This document shows positions 62,301 to 64,000 of a stretch of DNA of 64,000 bases, in pieces. The DNA comes from Rhododendron vialii (Eukaryota; Streptophyta; Magnoliopsida; Ericales; Ericaceae), in contig NC_080563.1 in assembly GCF_030253575.1 (NCBI RefSeq), forward strand, positions 16,387,001 to 16,451,000, given 5' to 3'. The notes under the pieces were generated by a model that saw only the letters and a program-made list of their open reading frames with translations, was not told the DNA's origin and did no database searches. Both the position numbers and the translations under genes were made by a program. The number at the start of each line of letters is the position of its first letter. The first letter of the stretch is position 1.

Positions 62301-63480
62301 TGTTTCCAACAAACATAAGTAACGTAAATAGCATTTGAAAAATATGTATTCATTTAGTATAAATACTCTGGTCGGTTACAAAGAGATTTAAATTGGACTG
62401 TTGTGATCAACACATGATACTTGATAGGTGCTTGAACCATGTTTGCCGAAATGTTCTAAAGAGGGAAAAAATAGCTACTCCATCATATGAATATATCATT
62501 TTTTTTTGAAATATTGGCACACAAAACTCTTATGCAAATGCACCACCTCTTTGATTCGTGGACATATTGTTGCAAGTAAGGTGTTTGACATATTGATTCT
62601 TTCGGGGTTGGATACAGATTTCCATTTTACTTGTATATTTTGTGTTGAAACTTCATGTATTTTTTTCATAATTTTCCTTCCCATTCAATAGAGACCATAA
62701 AACTTCAGACCTCTTCTTCTTTGACCAAAATTGTTTCGATCAAGTATAACCTTAATATCGTATTTGTACGTATTTGTCGATTACTGCATGATTTTTAGTT
62801 CAAGTATGTGGTGTGTTGTTAAGCCTTGTGGTTTTCGTTGGGTGGGTGGATCATTATCATCTAAAAACTATTATGGAAGTTTTCTACATTAGGCTGTGTT
62901 TGAATTTTTCTTTCTTTTTCTCTCGATACTTGAAGCTAGAAAAAGTCTGGACTTTGTGGTTACCACTTACCGACAAACATGAGTTTCATATTAGTATGAT
63001 AGTATCTACAACCATCTGGTTATATTTGGATTGACACCCTCAGTTTTGTAAGGCATTTTGGAGAGCTATGAATCTATGATGGGTGGAAACGAAATAACCA
63101 TCATGCTCTTTGAGATTGTTTTAATAGTGTATTAGTTACTATGTACGATAAGGTCTTGTTTAGGTTTGACTAATGTTTTCTCTCTTCAAACTGGTGACAG
63201 GAAATAGGGTAAGGGAGGTATAAAACACAATTGTGAAACTTCAATATGGGAATCACTATTTGTCTAGAGAGTCATGCATATGTTGATTTGCATTCACCAA
63301 GACTATAGCAATTAATTGTTCTTTACTATATTGATAGTGATACTTGAATGTAAGTCAATTGTACGTGTTTTGCTGATAATGTGTTATTTTTTGCTACAGC
63401 TGATGATAAAAGCTATGATTCTGTACTTGAAACCATGTAACCTTTTTGGAAACTTCTGGTCAACTCATTAATTACCATTA
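59365..63480. other. Intergenic, no gene recognised
   Basis: Mostly AT-rich. A direct repeat 'caacatatccgaatgcttga' occurs at about 59514 and 59563. GC-richer patches at about 61150-61330 and 62070-62225 have coding-like composition; the second reads 'EVSSVGVQNLPNKLPSTSHS' and ends at a potential donor 'tcgag|gtaatt'. No homologue, start or partner exon is recognised, so neither is called a gene. Confidence 0.5.
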
Positions 63481-63488
63481 AATCTAAA

Positions 63489-63958
63489 ATGTTTATTTCT
63501 CCCAATGTTAATAGGAGAGTAGCTAAGGCTTTAAGCAGAAAATGTAGCATCCCTCTCACCTTTGACCTAGAAGCTTATCTTGGTGTCCCTCTGTTGCATG
63601 AAAGAGTTTCTAATAAGCACTATCAATTTATTTTAGTAAAGAGGCAGGAAAAATTATCTGGCTTGAAGGCTAGCTCAGAATCAACCACAGCTCTTTGTAT
63701 TCATGTTTGGGATAAAATTGATAAGCTTATTAGGAATTTTTTGTTGGTGAGACACCAATGATTAGAAGAAAGTCCACCTGGTTAAATGAGAGACTGTTTG
63801 CAAACCTACAACTGTTAGTGGACTTAGATTTAATAAAGCTAACTTTGCTTTTTTGTGTAAACTCAATTGGAGGATTGATAATGAGAAAAAAACCCACGTG
63901 GAGCCAACTTATTAGGAAGAAATATTTGAGTAACCAATCTTTTCGATTTGGCCTCTGA
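63489..63958 (+). mobile_element. L1-type LINE reverse-transcriptase remnant
   Basis: The plus-strand frame reads 'MFISPNVNRRVAKALSRKCS', 'DLEAYLGVPLLHERVSNKHY' and 'VWDKIDKLIRNFLL'. In other frames it continues with 'KKVHLVKWETVCKPTTVSGL' and 'EKKPTWSQLIRKKYLSNQSF'. This order is the conserved C-terminal part of plant L1 LINEs. The segment between 'LKASSESTT' and 'HVWDKIDK' is shorter than expected and frames shift, so it is a dead copy. It may extend beyond the window. Confidence 0.75.
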
Positions 63959-64000
63959 ATAAGAAAGCATCTCATGTGTACTATCAAAAAGAAAAAAAAA

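Overview
The window is nuclear DNA from a flowering plant, most likely a eudicot. It is AT-rich, its genes have GT-AG introns, and it carries plant-specific families (CSLD, XTH, G-box bZIP, LRR-XII receptor kinase). Intergenic and intronic space is crowded with Stowaway MITEs, LTR retrotransposon remnants, LINE tails, a SINE and long CT/GA microsatellites. I could not fix the species.

Layout. 1-2.1 kb: no gene. 2.1-8.8 kb (+): a complete three-exon cellulose synthase-like D gene of the CSLD2/3 type, with a CT/GA-rich leader. 8.8-14.2 kb: no gene, but a 1,044-bp Mutator-like element with an intact 9-bp target duplication and several foldback elements. 14.2-20.7 kb (-): a complete four-exon XTH gene (subgroup III-B, XTH29/30-like) whose introns hold a SINE, small MITEs and a recent 238-bp tandem duplication. 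20.7-27.6 kb: Stowaway and foldback MITEs, a LINE tail and a 663-bp solo LTR. 27.6-32.8 kb (-): a three-exon DUF760 gene (UV-B-induced chloroplast protein, At3g17800-like). 32.8-38.8 kb: repeats, including a 1,951-bp solo LTR with a 5-bp target duplication. 38.8-49.8 kb (+): a bZIP16/68-type G-box factor with twelve coding exons. 51.0-51.4 kb: a minisatellite followed by an exactly 10-bp-phased array of GGTCAAC (W-box-like) motifs. 52.0-55.4 kb (+): an LRR-XII receptor kinase broken by a frameshift in the activation loop. 55.6-59.4 kb (-): a truncated Ty1/copia element with both LTRs, primer-binding site and target duplication; one LTR contains a 1.2-kb DNA transposon that itself contains a foldback element. 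59.4-64 kb: no gene; a decayed L1-type LINE tail at the end.

The genes are ordinary single-copy-style plant genes and do not form a pathway cluster. CSLD and XTH both act on the cell wall but sit on opposite strands about 5.4 kb apart, so any functional link is coincidental as far as the sequence shows. I found no convincing undescribed system. The points most worth a second look are the phased GGTCAAC array upstream of the receptor kinase, the kinase frameshift, the Mutator-like element with non-terminal cargo, and the three-level nested insertion.
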